The translations under genes were made by a program, and so were the position numbers. Source: Paraburkholderia eburnea (lineage in GTDB: Bacteria > Pseudomonadota > Gammaproteobacteria > Burkholderiales > Burkholderiaceae). From it: DNA of 64,000 bases. The stretch is from the NCBI RefSeq assembly GCF_002917095.1, contig NZ_PQGA01000002.1, forward strand, positions 496,001 to 560,000. The letters run 5' to 3'. Below the pieces are notes generated by a model. It was not told where the DNA came from. It was given only the letters and a program-made list of their open reading frames with translations, and did not search any database. Positions 19,637 through 28,718 of this stretch are shown here, one piece after another; within the stretch, counting starts at the first letter, position 1, and the number at the start of each line of letters is the position of its first letter.

Positions 19637-21088
19637 ATGAATCTGACGATCATTGGCAGCGGTTATGTGGGTCTCGTGACGGGCGCGTGTCTGGCCGACA
19701 TCGGCAACGACGTGTTCTGTCTCGACGTGGACCAGCGCAAGATCGACCTGCTCAATCAGGGCATCGTGCCGATTCACGAGCCGGGCCTGAAGGAAATCAT
19801 CGAACGCAACGTGCGCGCGCGCCGTCTGACGTTCTCGACCGATGTCGAAGCCGCCGTCGCCCACGGCGACGTGCAGTTCATCGCGGTGGGCACGCCGCCC
19901 GACGAGGACGGCTCCGCCGACCTCCAGTACGTGCTGGGCGCCGCGCGCAACATCGGCCGCATGATGAACGGCTTCAAGGTCATCGTCGATAAATCGACGG
20001 TGCCGGTCGGCACGGCGGCGCTGGTGCGCGACGCGATCGCCTCCGAGCTGCGCAAGCGCGGCGAGAGCCACATGTTCTCGGTGGTGTCGAATCCGGAGTT
20101 CCTGAAGGAAGGGGCCGCCGTGGACGACTTCGCGCGGCCCGATCGCATCGTGCTCGGCTGCGACGAAGACGTGCCGGGCGAGCGTGCCCGCGAGCTGATG
20201 AAGCGCCTGTACGCGCCGTTCAACCGTAATCATGAACGCACGCTCTATATGGACGTGCATTCGGCGGAATTCACCAAGTACGCCGCCAACGCGATGCTGG
20301 CCACGCGTATTTCGTTCATGAACGAACTGGCGAATCTGGCCGATCGCGTCGGCGCCGATATCGAAGCGGTGCGCCGCGGCATCGGCTCCGATCCGCGTAT
20401 CGGCTATGACTTCCTCTACGCGGGCTGCGGTTACGGCGGATCGTGCTTCCCGAAGGACGTGAAGGCACTGATGCGCACTGCTGAGGATTTCGGCGAGCCG
20501 CTGCAGATCCTGCGTGCCGTGGAAGCGGTGAACGAAACCCAGAAGCAGGTGCTGGCGCAAAAGATCGTCACGCGCTTTGGCTCCGATCTTACGGGCCGGA
20601 CGTTCGGCCTGTGGGGTCTCGCCTTCAAGCCGAACACCGACGACATGCGCGAAGCGCCGAGCCGCACGCTGATTGCCGAACTGCTTGCGCGCGGCGCACG
20701 CGTGCAGGCCTACGATCCGGTGGCGGTCAAGGAGGCGCAGCGCGTACTGGAAATCGATCTGCAGAAGACGCCTGGGCAGCTCGAACGTCTCGTCTATGCG
20801 AACGACGCGATGGAAGCCGCGCACGGCGCCGATGCGCTCGTGGTCGCGACCGAATGGAAGGTGTTCAAGGCGCCGGACTTCGAAACGCTCAAGGCGCAGT
20901 TGAAAGCGCCCATTGTGTTCGACGGGCGCAATCTGTACGAGCCGCTTTCGCTGCAGGAACTCGGTATCGAATATCACGCCGTGGGCCGCGCGAGCGCCAC
21001 GCAGGCGAGCCGCGCGCGCGCCGAAGCGGCCACGTCGACGCAATCGACACAATCGCCACAAGCGAAGCAATCGCAGCTGACCGCGTAA
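19637..21088 (+). CDS. bceC: BceC: UDP-glucose 6-dehydrogenase
   Basis: A 483-residue NAD-dependent dehydrogenase that oxidises UDP-glucose to UDP-glucuronate for the polymer. The N-terminal Rossmann motif is [16 protein letters not shown], the catalytic cysteine is C270 in [14 protein letters not shown], and [14 protein letters not shown] and the C-terminal [18 protein letters not shown] complete the family set. GAGG ends six bases before the ATG at 19637; a GTG two codons earlier (19631) is the alternative start. The last 35 residues form a Thr/Ser/Gln-rich tail ([15 protein letters not shown]) not needed for the fold. In Burkholderia, BY-kinase BceF phosphorylates UDP-glucose dehydrogenase, so the neighbourhood with bceD and bceF is meaningful. 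Confidence 0.94.
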   Translation: MNLTIIGSGYVGLVTGACLADIGNDVFCLDVDQRKIDLLNQGIVPIHEPGLKEIIERNVRARRLTFSTDVEAAVAHGDVQFIAVGTPPDEDGSADLQYVLGAARNIGRMMNGFKVIVDKSTVPVGTAALVRDAIASELRKRGESHMFSVVSNPEFLKEGAAVDDFARPDRIVLGCDEDVPGERARELMKRLYAPFNRNHERTLYMDVHSAEFTKYAANAMLATRISFMNELANLADRVGADIEAVRRGIGSDPRIGYDFLYAGCGYGGSCFPKDVKALMRTAEDFGEPLQILRAVEAVNETQKQVLAQKIVTRFGSDLTGRTFGLWGLAFKPNTDDMREAPSRTLIAELLARGARVQAYDPVAVKEAQRVLEIDLQKTPGQLERLVYANDAMEAAHGADALVVATEWKVFKAPDFETLKAQLKAPIVFDGRNLYEPLSLQELGIEYHAVGRASATQASRARAEAATSTQSTQSPQAKQSQLTA

Positions 21089-21119
21089 TTACGCAGTCAA
21101 AACGAGGAGTCATGAGTCC

Positions 21120-21569
21120 ATGTTCAACGACGTATTGATCGTCTGCCATGCGAATGTTTGCCGCTCGCCAGCGGCGGAACAGCTCTTTCGTGCACGTCTT
21201 CGCGAGCGCGCGGTCGAGCATGCAGGCGCGTTTCATTCGGCGGGTCTGCGCGCGCAGGAAGGCGCGGACATGGACCCGGTGATGCAGCGTCTGCTCGCCG
21301 AGCGCGGCGTGGAGGTCGGCGAGCACCGCGCGCGCCGCCTCACGAGCCGCCTCGTGCGTCAGGCCGACCTTGTACTGGTCACGGAGCGCCAGCAGGTGTG
21401 GGCGGTCGAGCGGATCGAGCCGACCGCGCGCGGCAAGGTGTACGCGCTCGGCAATTGGGAGAACTCGGACGTCGCCGATCCGCATGGACTCGATGAGGCC
21501 ATGTATCGCGACAGTCTCGAGTTGATGGATCGTCTGGTTAAGGGATGGCTGAGCCGAATATGCCAATGA
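21120..21569 (+). CDS. bceD: BceD: low-molecular-weight protein tyrosine phosphatase
   Basis: A 149-residue cytoplasmic phosphatase that removes phosphate from tyrosines, chiefly those of its cognate BY-kinase BceF. The P-loop CX5R is C9-HANVC-R15 followed by SP, with a second cysteine at 14, and the general acid is D120 in the VADPHG segment. Length matches the family. GAGGAG lies about ten bases before the ATG at 21120; an ATG at 21112 is out of frame. The stop overlaps the bceE start by four bases, so phosphatase and export channel are co-translated. Confidence 0.94.
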   Translation: MFNDVLIVCHANVCRSPAAEQLFRARLRERAVEHAGAFHSAGLRAQEGADMDPVMQRLLAERGVEVGEHRARRLTSRLVRQADLVLVTERQQVWAVERIEPTARGKVYALGNWENSDVADPHGLDEAMYRDSLELMDRLVKGWLSRICQ

Positions 21570-22741
21570 GTAAACTCAATCTGATGAGCGCGCTGGCGCT
21601 GAGTGTTTTCGTTTCCGCGTGCGCAACCGCGCCCGGCAACTACCTCGATACTTCCAGCCTCAAGGAGCAGCCGGGCAATCAGCCGCAGCAGCAGTACGAC
21701 GTGCATCTGATCGACTCGCAGCTCGTCATGCAGCAGGCCCAGGATGCCGCGGCGGCGCAGAAGAGCGATCTGCCGCCGTCGAAGTACGCGTCGCCGGCCG
21801 ACTACGTCTATCACCTCGCGCCTCAGGACATTCTGGGCGTGACGGTGTACGACCACCCGGAACTGTCCACGCCGCAAGGCTCGACGTTCTCGACGGGCGG
21901 CAACACCACGCAGACGGTGGGGCAGGCGCTCACGCAGCCGTACACCAATGCGTTGTCGGGGCAGTCCGACCCCTACGGGCAGACCATCGCGAAGGACGGC
22001 ACGATCTACTTTCCGTTCGTGGGCCGCGTGATGGCCGCGGGCAAGACGCCGGGCCAGTTGCGCGATCAGCTTGCCTCGGGCCTCGGGCCTTACATCAAGA
22101 ATCCGCAGGTGGACGTGCGCGTGCTCGCCTACCGCAGCCAGAAGATCCAGGTGACGGGCGACGTGAAGACGCCAGGGCCGCTTTCGATGAGCGACGTGCC
22201 GCTCACGCTCGTCGACGCCATCACGCGTTCGGGCGGCAGCACCGACAACGCCGACATCAATCGCGTGCGTCTCACGCGTAACGGCAAGCTCTATGTGCTC
22301 GACGCCAACCGCATGCTCGATTCGGGCGACGCGACGCAGAACGTGATGCTGCAGGACGGTGACATCGTCAATGTGCCAGATCGTTCGGATAGCAGAGTAT
22401 TTGTGATGGGCGAAGTGAAGACGCCGCTTCAGACCGGCCTGATTCGCGGCAATCTGACGATTGCCGATGCGCTCACGGCGGCCGGCGGCATTCTCGATAC
22501 GGATGCCAACCCGCGTCAGATCTTCGTGATGCGCGGGATGAAGAGCAATCCGACCCAGCCGGAGATCTACCGCCTCGACATGACCCAGCCCGACGCGATC
22601 ATGCTGTCGTCGCAATTCCAGCTCAAGCCGCTGGATGTCGTGTACGTCGGCACGGCCGCCTCGACCACCTTCAACCGTGTGTTGCAGCAGGTTCTGCCGA
22701 CCGTGCAGACGGTCTTCTACCTGAAGCAGATCACGCGCTAG
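21566..22741 (+). CDS. bceE: BceE: polysaccharide export outer-membrane lipoprotein (Wza type)
   Basis: A 391-residue Wza-like lipoprotein forming the outer-membrane pore. The signal MSKLNLMSALALSVFVSAC carries a lipobox (VSAC) with lipidation at C19. Poly_export begins near residue 75 (YHLAPQDILGVTVYDHPEL). It contains an insertion rich in Thr/Gln/Gly (about 100-135) and then two SLBB domains (VTGDVKTPGPLSM and VMGEVKTPLQTGLI). The start at 21566 overlaps the bceD stop as ATGA; ATG at 21560 is an alternative that would add two residues. The C-terminus ends in a likely amphipathic helix. Confidence 0.93.
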   Translation: MSKLNLMSALALSVFVSACATAPGNYLDTSSLKEQPGNQPQQQYDVHLIDSQLVMQQAQDAAAAQKSDLPPSKYASPADYVYHLAPQDILGVTVYDHPELSTPQGSTFSTGGNTTQTVGQALTQPYTNALSGQSDPYGQTIAKDGTIYFPFVGRVMAAGKTPGQLRDQLASGLGPYIKNPQVDVRVLAYRSQKIQVTGDVKTPGPLSMSDVPLTLVDAITRSGGSTDNADINRVRLTRNGKLYVLDANRMLDSGDATQNVMLQDGDIVNVPDRSDSRVFVMGEVKTPLQTGLIRGNLTIADALTAAGGILDTDANPRQIFVMRGMKSNPTQPEIYRLDMTQPDAIMLSSQFQLKPLDVVYVGTAASTTFNRVLQQVLPTVQTVFYLKQITR

Positions 22742-22792
22742 GAGCGTGGGGTCATTCCTTCCTCGCAACACGAGTTAATACGGGATCGAATC

Positions 22793-25021
22793 GTGAGCAT
22801 TCAAGCCAACAGTCAGGCGGCCCCGGCGGCCCGCACAGAGGAAGAGGACGTCGTCCTCGGCCAGTTGCTGCGCGTCATCATCGACGACATCGGCTGGCTC
22901 ATCGCGATCGCGGCGGTGGTGGTCGGCTGCGCCGTGTTTTATTGCTTCGTCGCCAAGCCGGTCTATACGGCCGACACCCAGGTGCGCGTCGAGCAGGCCG
23001 ATTACACCTCGCAGGCGCTGACGCAAACGCAGTCGGGCGCCAACATTACGAGCGGTCAGCAGGGCTCCCTGCCGACCGATGCGGAAATCCAGATGATCCA
23101 GAGCCGTAGCGTGCTCGAACCGGTCGTCAGGCAGTTCAAGCTGAACTTCACGGTCTCGCCGGTGACGCTGCCGGTGGTCGGCAGCCTTGCCGCGCGTCTG
23201 GCGACGCCGGGCACGCCTTCGCGCCCGTGGTTCGGCCTGAGCAGCTATGCGTGGGGCGGCGAAGTCGCCAACGTGGATTCGATCGAAGTCGCGCCCGAAC
23301 TCGAAGGCAAGAAGCTCACGCTGACCGCTTTGGACGACAATCGCTATGTAGTGTCGAGTCCGAACGGTGTGCGTCTGCTCGAAGGCACAGTCGGTCAGCA
23401 GGTGCAGGGCGGCGGCGTCACGATGCTCGTGAGCGATCTGAAGGCCCGCCCCGGCACGCGATTCACCGTTGTGCGCATGAACGACCTGGACGCCGTCACG
23501 GGCTTCCAGAACGCGGTCAAGGTACAGGAGCAAGGCAAGCAGACGGGCGTGATCGACATCTCGCTCGAAGACAACGATCCCGATCACGCCGCCCAGGTGG
23601 CCAACGCCGTCGCCGAATCGTATCTGCGCGAGCACGTCGCCACCAAGCAGGCCGATGCGAGCAAGATGCTCGACTTCCTGCGCAGCGAGCAACCGCGCCT
23701 GAAGTCGGACCTCGAACACGCCGAAGCCGCGCTCACCGCCTATCAGAGCAAGTCCGGCTCGATCAACGCCAGCGACGAAGCCAAGATCTATCTGGACGGC
23801 AGCGTGCAGTACGAGCAGCAGATTTCGGCACTGCAACTGCAGATCGCTTCGCTGCAACAGCGCTTTGGCGACCAGCATCCGGTGCTGATCGCGGCGCGCC
23901 AGCAGCTCGCGCAACTGCAAGGCGAACGCGCCAAGTACGACACCAAGTTCCGCGACCTGCCCGCGACCGAAGTGAAGGCCGTGCAACTGCAACGCGACGC
24001 GAAGGTGGCGGAAGATATTTACGTGCTGCTGCTCAACCGCATTCAGGAGCTTTCGGTGCAGCGCGTGGGCACGGGCGGCAACGTGCATATCGTCGATCCG
24101 GCGATGCGTCCGGGCAAGCCCTCCAAGCCCAAGAAGCTGCTGATCATCTCGGCGGCCGCGATGCTTGGCCTGATCCTCGGCACCGGCTTCGTGCTGATGC
24201 GCCGGAACATGTTCAAGGGCATCGTCGATCCGGACGTCATCGAGCGCAATTTCCAGTTGCCGGTGTACGGTCTCGTGCCGCTCTCGGCCGAGCAGGCGGT
24301 ACTGGAAAAGCGCGCGCCCGTGCGCGGCGGCACGCGTCTGCGCGAAGTGCTGGCGAACGCAGCGCCCAAGGACCTCACGGTCGAAAGCCTGCGTTCGTTG
24401 CGCACCTCGCTGCAGTTCAGCGTGATGGATGCACGCAATCATGTAGTCGTGCTGACGGGTTCCGTACCGGGCGTGGGCAAGAGTTTCCTCACGGCCAATC
24501 TGGCCGTGCTGCTCGCTCATTCTGGCAAGCGCGTGCTGATGATCGACGGCGACATGCGCCGCGGTGCGCTCGAACGTTATCTGGGCGGCCCGCAGGAAAA
24601 CGGTTTTTCCGAGCTGCTTTCGGGGCAGATCGCGCTGGACGAGGCCATTCGTGCGACCGAAGTGGATAACCTGCACTTCATCTCGTGCGGCCGCCGTCCG
24701 CCTAATCCGTCCGAGCTGCTGATGTCGCCGCGCCTGAGCCAATACCTCGAAGGACTCGCTAAACGCTACGATATTCTGCTCATCGATACGCCACCGGTGC
24801 TGGCCGTGACCGACGCCGCCATTATCGGCGGCCATGCGGGCTCGACCTTCGTCGTGCTGCGCTCGGGCATGCATACCGAAGGCGAAATCGCCGATACGCT
24901 CAAGCGTCTGCGCAACGCAGGCGTGCGCGTGACGGGCGGCGTTTTCAACGGCGTGCCGGCGCGTGCGCGCGGCAGCTATGGCTATGGCTACGCTGCGGTG
25001 CAGGAATACCTGAGCGCCTGA
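22793..25021 (+). CDS. bceF: BceF: BY-kinase / chain-length regulator (Wzc type)
   Basis: A 742-residue inner-membrane polysaccharide co-polymerase with autokinase domain. A Wzz region opens the protein with one membrane helix (about 35-55), a coiled-coil periplasmic part follows (about 250-420, ending before the second helix at about 448-468), and the cytoplasmic kinase closes it. Walker A is GSVPGVGKS at 556-564 (Lys563), Walker A' is VLMIDGDMRRG and Walker B ILLIDTPPVLAVTDA. The C-terminal tail has a short tyrosine cluster (SYGYGYAAVQEY), the autophosphorylation sites that BceD reverses. The start is GTG at 22793 with only a weak GGGAT upstream. It controls polymer length and export with BceE. 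Confidence 0.93.
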   Translation: MSIQANSQAAPAARTEEEDVVLGQLLRVIIDDIGWLIAIAAVVVGCAVFYCFVAKPVYTADTQVRVEQADYTSQALTQTQSGANITSGQQGSLPTDAEIQMIQSRSVLEPVVRQFKLNFTVSPVTLPVVGSLAARLATPGTPSRPWFGLSSYAWGGEVANVDSIEVAPELEGKKLTLTALDDNRYVVSSPNGVRLLEGTVGQQVQGGGVTMLVSDLKARPGTRFTVVRMNDLDAVTGFQNAVKVQEQGKQTGVIDISLEDNDPDHAAQVANAVAESYLREHVATKQADASKMLDFLRSEQPRLKSDLEHAEAALTAYQSKSGSINASDEAKIYLDGSVQYEQQISALQLQIASLQQRFGDQHPVLIAARQQLAQLQGERAKYDTKFRDLPATEVKAVQLQRDAKVAEDIYVLLLNRIQELSVQRVGTGGNVHIVDPAMRPGKPSKPKKLLIISAAAMLGLILGTGFVLMRRNMFKGIVDPDVIERNFQLPVYGLVPLSAEQAVLEKRAPVRGGTRLREVLANAAPKDLTVESLRSLRTSLQFSVMDARNHVVVLTGSVPGVGKSFLTANLAVLLAHSGKRVLMIDGDMRRGALERYLGGPQENGFSELLSGQIALDEAIRATEVDNLHFISCGRRPPNPSELLMSPRLSQYLEGLAKRYDILLIDTPPVLAVTDAAIIGGHAGSTFVVLRSGMHTEGEIADTLKRLRNAGVRVTGGVFNGVPARARGSYGYGYAAVQEYLSA

Positions 25022-25038
25022 TGAAGGGAGAACACGTG

Positions 25039-25965
25039 ATGAAAGTGACCGTGCTCGTGCCGACGTATCGGCGTCCTGAAGATCTTGCGCGCTGCCTTTC
25101 CGCGCTGCTGTGCCAGCAGCGCGCGCCCGATCAGATCGTGATAGTGGCGCGCGCCGACGACGCCGCCACGCATGCCTGTCTCGCCGAACATGTGACGCCG
25201 CGCGTGCTCAATGTGGAAGTGGCGACGGTGGACGAACCGGGCCAGGTGGCCGCGCTCAATCGCGGGCTTGATGCTGCGACGGGCGACGTGATCGCGATCA
25301 CCGACGACGACGCCGCGCCGCGCGCGGACTGGGTCGCACGTATCGCCGCGCATTTCGAGGCCGATGCGAAACTCGGTGCGCTCGGTGGACGCGACTGGGT
25401 GCACGAGGAAGGCCGCGTGCTCGATGGCGAGCGTGAGCTGGTGGGGCGCGTGCAGCGCTCCGGGCGCATTGTCGGCAACCATCATCTGGGCGTGGGCGAG
25501 GCGCGCGAAGTCGATCTGCTCAAGGGCGCCAATATGAGCTACCGGCGTGCGGCGATCGGCGAATTGCGCTTCGATCGCCGCCTGCGCGGCACCGGCGCGC
25601 AGACCCATAACGACATGGCCTTCAGCATGGGGGTGAAGCGCGCGGGCTGGAAGCTCGTCTACGACCCGCTCGTGGCCGTCGATCACTATCCCGCACCGCG
25701 TCCCGGCGAAGACCCGCGCAACGCGCAGACGCTCGCGTCGATCCGCAACGGCGCGTTCAATTTCCATCTGATCCTGCGCGGCAATCTCGCGCCGCTGCAC
25801 CGCGAAACCGCGTGGTGGTGGTGGACGCTGATCGGCACGCGCGTCTATCCGGGCCTCTTGCATACGGGCCTGAGCGTGGTGCGCTCGGGCTCGGCGGGCG
25901 CGGCTTTCGCGCGTTGGCGCGCGGTGCGCGGCGGCGCACGCGAAGCGCGCCGGGCGATGGCGTGA
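25039..25965 (+). CDS. bceG: BceG: family 2 glycosyltransferase
   Basis: A 308-residue cytoplasmic or membrane-associated GT2 enzyme that adds one sugar to the lipid-linked cepacian repeat. It begins KVTVLVPTYRRPEDLARCL, the GT-A nucleotide-binding start, and has the metal-binding ITDDDAAP (DXD) near residue 90. An HNDMAFSMG segment likely supplies the catalytic base region. The ATG at 25039 has AAGGGAGA nine bases upstream; an ATG at 25021 in the TGATG junction with bceF is in frame but lacks its own site. Acceptor and donor are not determinable here. Confidence 0.88.
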   Translation: MKVTVLVPTYRRPEDLARCLSALLCQQRAPDQIVIVARADDAATHACLAEHVTPRVLNVEVATVDEPGQVAALNRGLDAATGDVIAITDDDAAPRADWVARIAAHFEADAKLGALGGRDWVHEEGRVLDGERELVGRVQRSGRIVGNHHLGVGEAREVDLLKGANMSYRRAAIGELRFDRRLRGTGAQTHNDMAFSMGVKRAGWKLVYDPLVAVDHYPAPRPGEDPRNAQTLASIRNGAFNFHLILRGNLAPLHRETAWWWWTLIGTRVYPGLLHTGLSVVRSGSAGAAFARWRAVRGGAREARRAMA

Positions 25966-26034
25966 AGGAAGCGGCCTGAACGGCATTGCCGAATGAATCG
26001 ACGCGTCAGCATACGAATTTACGGAGGACCCCGA

Positions 26035-27186
26035 ATGAGCAGTACGACCGTCCACGTGCACCTGTTTTACGGCGCCGATCCGCGCCACTATCGCAAAGGC
26101 GAGCATATCGGCTCGCTGTACGGCTATCATCACGCGGAGTCCGCGGAGTTTTCGCTCAACTACGCGCAGGACGCGCGTGAAGGCAAGCCGATGCGCTTCG
26201 TGCGCCGCGCGCTGAAGGCGGCGCTCGGCTTCGACTTCATTCACGCCTGGCGCAACCGCCGCGCGATGCTGGCGTCGGACGTGATCTGGACGCATACGGA
26301 GCAGGAGCATCTGGCCGTGGCGCTCGTGCTGTTGATGCAGGCGAAGAAGGGCGGTGCGCGGCCTCTGCTGCTCGCGCAGAGCGTCTGGCTGCTCGACCGC
26401 TGGCCTGGCTACGGCGGCTTGCGCCGCGCTTTCTACAAGCGCCTGCTCGCGCGCGCCGACCGCCTCACCACACTCGCCAGTGAAAATGCGGCGCTGTGCA
26501 AGGATTACTTCGGCCGTGCCGCGACGCCGCTACTGTACGGGCTGAATACACTCGATTTTCCGCCGTGTCCGCCTTCGCACTGGAAGCCGCACACGCCTGT
26601 GCGCGTGGCGGCGATCGGCAATGACCGCGACCGCGACTGGACGACGCTCGTAGCCGCCCTGCGCGACGACGCGCGCTACGAAGTGCGCATCGCGACGCGT
26701 CGGCGCATGCCGGCCTCGGCGCGCGCCGCGAACGTGGAGATCGTGCGCGTGTCCGGCATCCAGCAACAGCATGCGCTCTATGATTGGGCCGATATCATCG
26801 TCGTGCCGCTGCGTCCCAACACGCACGCGTCGGGCATCACCGTGATGCTGGAGGCGGCAGCGCTCGGCAAGCCGATGATTGTCACGAAGGTCGGCGCGCT
26901 CGACGATTACTTCGACGATCAAGCCGCGTTCTACGTCGAGCCGTTCAACCCCAAGCAGTTGCGCGACGCGGTCAACGCGCTCGTGGACGATCCCGCACGC
27001 GCGCTCGCCCAGGCGCGCGAGGCCTGCGAGCAACTGAATACGCGCGACCTCACGACGGAGAATTATGCACGCCAGCACGCGCAGCTCACGCGCGAGATGC
27101 TGCTCGAACGCGATCCGCGCACGCAGACCGCCGCGCGCGCCACGATGGCGGCAGGCACGACCGGCCAGTTGCCGCGCGGGATGTGA
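26035..27186 (+). CDS. bceH: BceH: glycosyltransferase (GT-B fold)
   Basis: A 383-residue GT-B enzyme. The N-terminal half is divergent (VHLFYGADPRHYRKGEHIG). The C-terminal half has the donor-binding fold: VRVAAIGNDRDRDWTTLV, then DIIVVPLRPNTHASGITVMLEA with the glutamate that binds the donor sugar, and KPMIVTKVGALDDYF. The ATG at 26035 has GGAGG about eight bases upstream. Tight spacing (two bases) to bceI. It should add one sugar to the repeat; linkage unknown. Confidence 0.85.
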   Translation: MSSTTVHVHLFYGADPRHYRKGEHIGSLYGYHHAESAEFSLNYAQDAREGKPMRFVRRALKAALGFDFIHAWRNRRAMLASDVIWTHTEQEHLAVALVLLMQAKKGGARPLLLAQSVWLLDRWPGYGGLRRAFYKRLLARADRLTTLASENAALCKDYFGRAATPLLYGLNTLDFPPCPPSHWKPHTPVRVAAIGNDRDRDWTTLVAALRDDARYEVRIATRRRMPASARAANVEIVRVSGIQQQHALYDWADIIVVPLRPNTHASGITVMLEAAALGKPMIVTKVGALDDYFDDQAAFYVEPFNPKQLRDAVNALVDDPARALAQAREACEQLNTRDLTTENYARQHAQLTREMLLERDPRTQTAARATMAAGTTGQLPRGM

Positions 27187-27188
27187 TC

Positions 27189-28718
27189 ATGCGCGTGCCG
27201 TCCACCCTCCCCGGTGCTATGCCGCCTGGCGCGCCCGCAGCGGCCCAGGTGGCCAGGCGCGCGCCGAAATCGGGCCTGCGCCGCGCACTTGGCCGTGACA
27301 CGCTGCCGGTCATCGCGCTGTGGATGCTCACGGCGCTGCTGATCCTCGCGCATCAGGGCTCGGTCCTCACGCTCGCGTTCCCGGCGTTGGCCATTGCCAC
27401 GGGCCTGTGGCTCTATTTCGTGAATCCGGTGCGCTATATCGGCTTCATGTGGTGGCTCTGGTTTTTGAGCCCCGAAGTGCGCCGTCTCGCCGATTACGGC
27501 AAAGGCGGCTTCACGCCCACAAGCCTGATTCAGGTCGCGCCGCTCGCGGTCACGATGATCAGTGGGCTGTCGCTGCTGCGCTATTACCCCGTGCTAGCGC
27601 AGCGTCGCGGTCTGCCGCTGCTGCTCGCGTTGCTCGGCATCGGCTACGGCTTTGTCGTGGGCGTCGTGGCGAACGGTCCGGCCGCCGCCGTGTTCGACCT
27701 GGCGAACTGGGTCTATCCGCTGCTGATCGGCTTTCACATCATGGTACTTACGCGCCAGTACGAAGAAACGCGCGACACCATCGTCAATACCTTTATCTTC
27801 GGCATGCTCGTGATGGGAGCCTATGGCCTCGTGCAGTTCTTCATCATGCCGCCGTGGGACGCGATGTGGATGATCGGCTCCGACATGAATTCGCAGGGCG
27901 ACCCCGTGCCGCTCGGCGTGCGGGTGTTCAGCACGATGAATTCGTCTGGGCCGTTCGCCTTCGCAATGATGGGTGCGATGGTGCTCGTGATGGCGGCGAA
28001 GCACCGGATACGCTGGATCGCGGCGGCGTTTGGCTTCTTCTCGTTCGCACTCTCGCTCGTGCGTTCGACGTGGGGCGGCTGGGCGATCGCGATGGTGATC
28101 CAGTTGATGAAGTCGAGCAACAAGGTGCGCGTGCGCATCATCGTGAGCGCGATCGTGCTTGCGGGTGTCTGCGTGCCGCTGCTGACTTTCGGGCCGGTCG
28201 CCGACCGCATGCAGCAGCGTCTTAACACGCTCGTGAATCTGAGCGACGACCAGAGCTACGAGGCGCGTAACCAGTTCTACGCCGATTTCGCCAAAACGGC
28301 CTTTACCGATGTGACGGGCGAGGGCCTGGGCGCGACTGGCGCATCGACGAAGCTCTCCAGCAGCAATGGCCAGCTCGGCCAGTACGGCAGCTTCGACAGC
28401 GGCGTGATGAACATTCCGTTCGTGCTGGGCTGGCCCGGCACGCTGATGTACATGTCGGGCGTGCTGTGGCTGCTCGCGCGCGCGGTGCGCGTGGCGCTGC
28501 GTATGCCCGAGGACCGCTACGTTTGCGCCTGCCTGAGCCTGATGGTGTCGATCTTCGCGATGCTGGTGTTCACCAATTCGCTGGTGGGCACGGGCGGGCT
28601 GCTGCTGTTTTCAAGTGTTTTTTCCATTCTCGGCGCGGGGCACTGGCGCAGGATGATGCGGCGCCAGGCTAGCGGCATTACCCCGGTCATTACCCCGACT
28701 ACGGAGGTCTCCGATTGA
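27189..28718 (+). CDS. bceI: BceI: polysaccharide polymerase-like membrane protein (Wzy role)
   Basis: A 509-residue multi-spanning inner-membrane protein, with about ten to twelve hydrophobic helices and a large polar loop near residues 330-410 (the NLSDDQSYEARNQFY part and after), as in Wzy/O-antigen-ligase-like proteins. By position in the bce-I operon and topology it is the polymerase that joins repeat units in the periplasm. The ATG at 27189 is preceded by GGGATG only; alternatives inside the Pro/Ala-rich head (27219) exist. Its stop overlaps the TTG start of bceJ. Confidence 0.82.
   Translation: MRVPSTLPGAMPPGAPAAAQVARRAPKSGLRRALGRDTLPVIALWMLTALLILAHQGSVLTLAFPALAIATGLWLYFVNPVRYIGFMWWLWFLSPEVRRLADYGKGGFTPTSLIQVAPLAVTMISGLSLLRYYPVLAQRRGLPLLLALLGIGYGFVVGVVANGPAAAVFDLANWVYPLLIGFHIMVLTRQYEETRDTIVNTFIFGMLVMGAYGLVQFFIMPPWDAMWMIGSDMNSQGDPVPLGVRVFSTMNSSGPFAFAMMGAMVLVMAAKHRIRWIAAAFGFFSFALSLVRSTWGGWAIAMVIQLMKSSNKVRVRIIVSAIVLAGVCVPLLTFGPVADRMQQRLNTLVNLSDDQSYEARNQFYADFAKTAFTDVTGEGLGATGASTKLSSSNGQLGQYGSFDSGVMNIPFVLGWPGTLMYMSGVLWLLARAVRVALRMPEDRYVCACLSLMVSIFAMLVFTNSLVGTGGLLLFSSVFSILGAGHWRRMMRRQASGITPVITPTTEVSD

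Noticed and set aside
22775-24874. 699-codon open frame on the minus strand opposite bceF
   Set aside because: It is the antisense shadow of a well-supported kinase gene. Its product is His/Arg/Gln-rich without any fold pattern, as expected from GC-rich codon use.
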